DNA of 64,000 bases from NCBI GenBank assembly GCA_020633655.1, contig JACKDF010000001.1, forward strand, positions 186,001 to 250,000, in the 5' to 3' direction. Under the pieces are notes generated by a model, which did not search any database, was not told the DNA's origin, and worked only from the letters and a program-made list of their open reading frames with translations. The position numbers and the translations under genes were made by a program. Origin of the DNA: Deferribacteres bacterium. GTDB lineage: Bacteria; Zhuqueibacterota; Zhuqueibacteria; Zhuqueibacterales; Geothermadaptataceae. Shown here piece by piece: positions 61,456-64,000 of this stretch; the stretch's first letter is position 1; each line of letters opens with the position of its first letter.

Positions 61456-62556
61456 TTATCCTGCCAAATAAATTAAGATGAGAGGGATTAAAAAAAAGAG
61501 AACGAGTATATAAATCAAAGGGATCCATTTTGATTTTATTGCGTAATCTGCAAGTTTTTCCGCTAAACCAATCGGGATTCGCTTTATTGGCCAAATAAAA
61601 ATGATGCCGGTGATATTAAACAACAAATGGGCAAAGGCAACCGTTACTGCCGCCAGATTTCCCGTAACAAGGGATGCCAACATTGCCGTAACCGTTGTTC
61701 CAATATTTGCACCGAGCGTAAACGGGAAGATTTGTTGTATTGTGAGAATACCTGCTCCGGCGAGTGGTACCGCCAATGAGGTTGTGATCGAACTGGATTG
61801 AACCAATGCCGTGAGAACAATACCCAGCACAAAGGCACGACCACCATTGCGAAACAACGTATTGTCGAAGAAATTTTCCACCTTGCCAATGATCAAGGCC
61901 TTCAAATTGACAACGAGATAACGCAAAGCCAGGAACAGCAATGCAATCGACAGGATGAGCATAATGGTACCAGAGTGCCCGGTATATTCCTCAATCAAAG
62001 TAACAGCCGGTTTAACGATGGTCTTGATCGGATTGACCATTTTTAAACCGCCAACATCCTGCAGACCCGTCGCTAAATATTCGGACATGATGCCAAGAAA
62101 ATTCGTCCCCAACTGAAGAGGGAAAAGAATAATCACGGCAAGCACATTGAAAAAATCGTGTACGGTTGCCGAAGAAAAAGCTCTTTTGAACTCATCCTTG
62201 CGACCGATGTGACCAACAGAAACCAAAGTGTTTGTAACACTTGTACCAATATTTGCTCCCATAATGATGGGAATTGCCCTTGCAACATCCAGGGCACCGC
62301 CGGCAACCATACCCACCGCCATCGAAGTGACGGTTGAGGAGCTTTGCACCAGCGCCGTTGCGAGTACACCAATAAAAAGTCCAACAAACGGATTGGCCGT
62401 TGTCGTCAGGAGTTGCTTCGCAAAATCCTTCCCAAAAAATTTAAACGAAGCGCCCATCAGAGTGATGCTTACAAAAAATATATACAGCAAGCCAAGCAGA
62501 ATGACAAGACGAATTAGTGGGTGCAGTTTTTTCTCTGTAGTAATACTTTCCTCCAA
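61456..62556 (-). CDS. Na+/phosphate cotransporter family protein
   Basis: A 366-residue membrane protein with about nine helices and the two inverted QSSS repeats that define the Na/Pi cotransporter (NptA/SLC34-like) family: 'GVLATALVQSSSTVTSM' (~65-80) and 'GIVLTALVQSSSITTSL' (~245-262), each followed by 'GANIGTSVTN'/'GANIGTTVTA'. It imports phosphate with sodium. The start is odd: no ATG is available. A TTG at 62556 overlaps the GGAGGAAA ribosome site, while an ATT at 62544 stands five bases after it and may be the actual initiator. The 372 bases upstream hold no supported gene. Confidence 0.9.
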   Translation of the reverse strand: MEESITTEKKLHPLIRLVILLGLLYIFFVSITLMGASFKFFGKDFAKQLLTTTANPFVGLFIGVLATALVQSSSTVTSMAVGMVAGGALDVARAIPIIMGANIGTSVTNTLVSVGHIGRKDEFKRAFSSATVHDFFNVLAVIILFPLQLGTNFLGIMSEYLATGLQDVGGLKMVNPIKTIVKPAVTLIEEYTGHSGTIMLILSIALLFLALRYLVVNLKALIIGKVENFFDNTLFRNGGRAFVLGIVLTALVQSSSITTSLAVPLAGAGILTIQQIFPFTLGANIGTTVTAMLASLVTGNLAAVTVAFAHLLFNITGIIFIWPIKRIPIGLAEKLADYAIKSKWIPLIYILVLFFLIPLILIYLAG

Positions 62557-62928
62557 AGATAATCGTTAAATGCACTTATCCTTGCAACTTTATTTTCATC
62601 CTTAATTTTGTTTTCTCCCTGTTCATCAGCTTTAATCCGGTCGAGCCAGAATTGGATTTAAACGACCTTGCGCCATCGTTCTGTTCGAGCAAAATAGAAA
62701 TAAAGCAGATTTGTTCGCCAAGTATAAAAAATAAAATCATTGAATGCAATTTACTTATCATCTTTTCCGATTCAGTCCACTGAACAGCTTTCTTATGACA
62801 GCCTGAGACCGAATAAATTCGGTTGTTTTAAAGTTGTTGTTTTTATTAAAATATTTCTTTTTTTTCAGACACTAAACAGTTAATCTTATAGCCATCACAC
62901 ATTTAATGTTAACCTGGAGAGCATAGGT

Positions 62929-63378
62929 ATGAAAATATTCAAACCTAAAAATCTATTTCTCATTTTGATTCTGATTTTTATAATCATTCAATTTGTGCCT
63001 GTCGAAAAAACGAATCCACCCGTAACTGCGCCGCTGAGGGCAAGCGACGACGTCACGCACATCATGAAATCTGCATGCTATGACTGCCATTCGAATGAAA
63101 CCGTTTGGCCATGGTACAGTCATGTTGCACCGGTTTCCTGGTTGTTAAGTGATCATGTACGCAATGGGCGTCGTCATCTGAATTTTTCAGCGTGGGGTGA
63201 ATACCCGGGGAAAAGAAAACTCAAAAAACTGGATGAGATTGCGGAAGAAATCGAAGGCGGCAATATGCCCCTGGCTGGTTATGTTAAAATGCACAGCGAG
63301 GCCAATCTGAGTGCCGAACAAAAGCAAGTTCTCATCGACTGGGCCCATGCGGCAATGGATACGGTGAGTCTGGATTAA
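62929..63378 (+). CDS. Haem-binding domain protein with one CXXCH
   Basis: A 149-residue protein anchored by one N-terminal membrane helix (~9-24). The mature domain matches the haem-binding domain family (Haem_bd): 'IMKSACYDCHSNETVWPWYSHVAPVSWLLSDHVRNGRRHLNFSAW' (~45-90) with haem motif CYDCH, and 'GNMPLAGYVKMHSEANLSAEQK' with a probable distal Met/His. GGAG precedes the ATG. It probably carries one covalent haem c in the periplasm. It lies beside phosphate genes with no obvious link. Confidence 0.88.
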   Translation: MKIFKPKNLFLILILIFIIIQFVPVEKTNPPVTAPLRASDDVTHIMKSACYDCHSNETVWPWYSHVAPVSWLLSDHVRNGRRHLNFSAWGEYPGKRKLKKLDEIAEEIEGGNMPLAGYVKMHSEANLSAEQKQVLIDWAHAAMDTVSLD

Positions 63379-63519
63379 TAGGTAAAAACCGAACATTTCG
63401 ATTCAATCCCCAGATTGGTACAAGCCATTCCGTTTATAGCGTTTTCCAGCGAAATAACGGAATCCATTGACAACACCAGTGTACACAATTAATCACCTAC
63501 ATTCGCATCGTTTTCCATG

Positions 63520-63557
63520 GGATGCCGGTATTGCATAAAAACGCAAACCGGCATGAC
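63520..63557. repeat. REP-like hairpin, second copy of the family at 40341-40442
   Basis: ATGCCGGT (63522-63529) pairs with ACCGGCAT (63547-63554), with an inner TTGC/GCAA stem, and the element ends in GAC. Base plan and outer GGAT..ATGAC borders match unit 2 at 40406-40442. Confidence 0.75.
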
Positions 63558-63587
63558 TACCAAACTTGAATCATACATTTCTGTTTA

Positions 63588-64000
63588 TCAAAGCTTTTTC
63601 AATCGAAAATGGACGGGGACTGTCACCCAGGCTCTTACGGGTCTGCCCTGCTGCAGCGCTGGTTTCCACTGAACGGTTTCGATAGCCTTCACTGCGGCTT
63701 TGTCACATGCATCGTGGAGTGAGTTCAAAACTTCGCTCTTTAATACCTTACCATCCGCCCCAATCAGCACACGAACAACCACCTTCCCTTCAATTTTATT
63801 TTTAACGGCACTTTCGGGATAGACAAGAATTTTTTGCAGTTGAATCAGCCCCTGTGCAGGTTCTGGTGGTGTGTCGAAAGCAGTAAGGAGTTCTTCCTGC
63901 AATCCCGGTTCAGATGAAGAGGATTCCATGTCCAGCGGCAGATTAAAGTCTGCACGACTGCGCACCATTTTAGCCGTCGAGGGTAACCCGCCAAGTGCTG
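63588..64000 (-). CDS. TonB C-terminal domain protein (5' end outside window)
   Basis: The last ~137 residues of a protein that is open to the right window edge; the frame continues upstream of the first Met at 63968 without a stop. The C-terminal ~85 residues are a TonB C-terminal (energy-transducer) domain: 'YPESAVKNKIEGKVVVRVLIGADGKVLKSEVL', then 'DKAAVKAIETVQWKPALQQGRPVRAWVTVPVHFRL'. A Pro/Glu-rich linker precedes it. Whether the missing N-terminus is a TonB membrane anchor or a BlaR-type peptidase cannot be seen. Confidence 0.88.
   Translation of the reverse strand, partial: ALGGLPSTAKMVRSRADFNLPLDMESSSSEPGLQEELLTAFDTPPEPAQGLIQLQKILVYPESAVKNKIEGKVVVRVLIGADGKVLKSEVLNSLHDACDKAAVKAIETVQWKPALQQGRPVRAWVTVPVHFRLKKL

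Noticed and set aside
62576..62761. 61-codon open frame on the - strand upstream of the Na/Pi transporter
   Set aside because: No ribosome site, no family similarity and low-complexity composition. It is probably non-coding leader sequence.
1..64000. CRISPR arrays, tRNA and rRNA genes
   Set aside because: No regularly spaced direct repeats, no cloverleaf with a TTCGA loop in a suitable gap, and no rRNA-like stretch was found by reading both strands. A covariance-model scan would be the decisive test for tRNA.

Overview
The window reads as ordinary chromosome of a Gram-negative, probably non-photosynthetic bacterium of moderate GC content. Lipoprotein signals are common. One secreted protein (34710-37103) ends in a FlgD-like/Por-type C-terminal module, and multihaem cytochromes, REP-like palindromes and long sensory kinases are present. 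These traits recall the FCB/Calditrichota/KSB1 neighbourhood, but no rRNA or universal marker is present, so the assignment is only a suggestion. I saw no tRNA, rRNA or CRISPR array. TGA is used as an ordinary stop (for example at the end of cheR), which matters for the in-frame UGA described below.

Layout. 1-6380: a chemotaxis operon on the + strand, cheA (cut by the window edge)-mcp-cheW-cheR-cheD-cheB. 6427-14941: a large surface lipoprotein (YncE propeller plus phosphoesterase) divergent from a TPR protein, a multihaem c-type cytochrome interrupted by one UGA, a tandem-rhodanese lipoprotein and a DUF255 thioredoxin-like lipoprotein. The divergent gap holds two dyad operators flanked by sigma-54-like -24/-12 elements facing outward on both strands. 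14991-17511: a SnoaL-like lipoprotein, an acetyltransferase and class II DAHP synthase.

17879-24120: an exported, membrane-anchored TPR-CHAT protease preceded by two tiny proteins (74 and 55 aa) that share one proline/glycine tail and similar terminators. A 122-bp inverted-repeat element and a papain-alpha/beta-hydrolase fusion gene follow. I consider the CHAT locus and the cytochrome/UGA/sigma-54 locus the two best candidates for undescribed biology. 24379-34200: small membrane and secreted proteins, a two-subunit xanthine dehydrogenase, a VapC/Phd-type toxin-antitoxin pair, and a HypD-like glycyl-radical enzyme with its activase, separated by a 225-bp nested inverted-repeat element.

34710-41241: a secreted FN3 protein, then a STAND NTPase-TPR gene broken by a -1 frameshift and carrying palindromic repeats inside its reading frame, and a four-helix membrane protein. 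41669-47029: a multi-PAS histidine kinase, a single-domain receiver and a REC-GGDEF-EAL protein, which together look like a phosphorelay into cyclic-di-GMP. 47122-64000: housekeeping and accessory genes. They include an NlpC/P60-like lipoprotein, class V aminotransferase, DCC protein, Fe-SOD, SpoIID-like protein, DUF3820 protein, a two-component system with secreted neighbours, a phospholipid-methyltransferase-like enzyme, PhoU plus Na/Pi cotransporter, a haem-binding protein, and a TonB-domain protein cut by the right edge.
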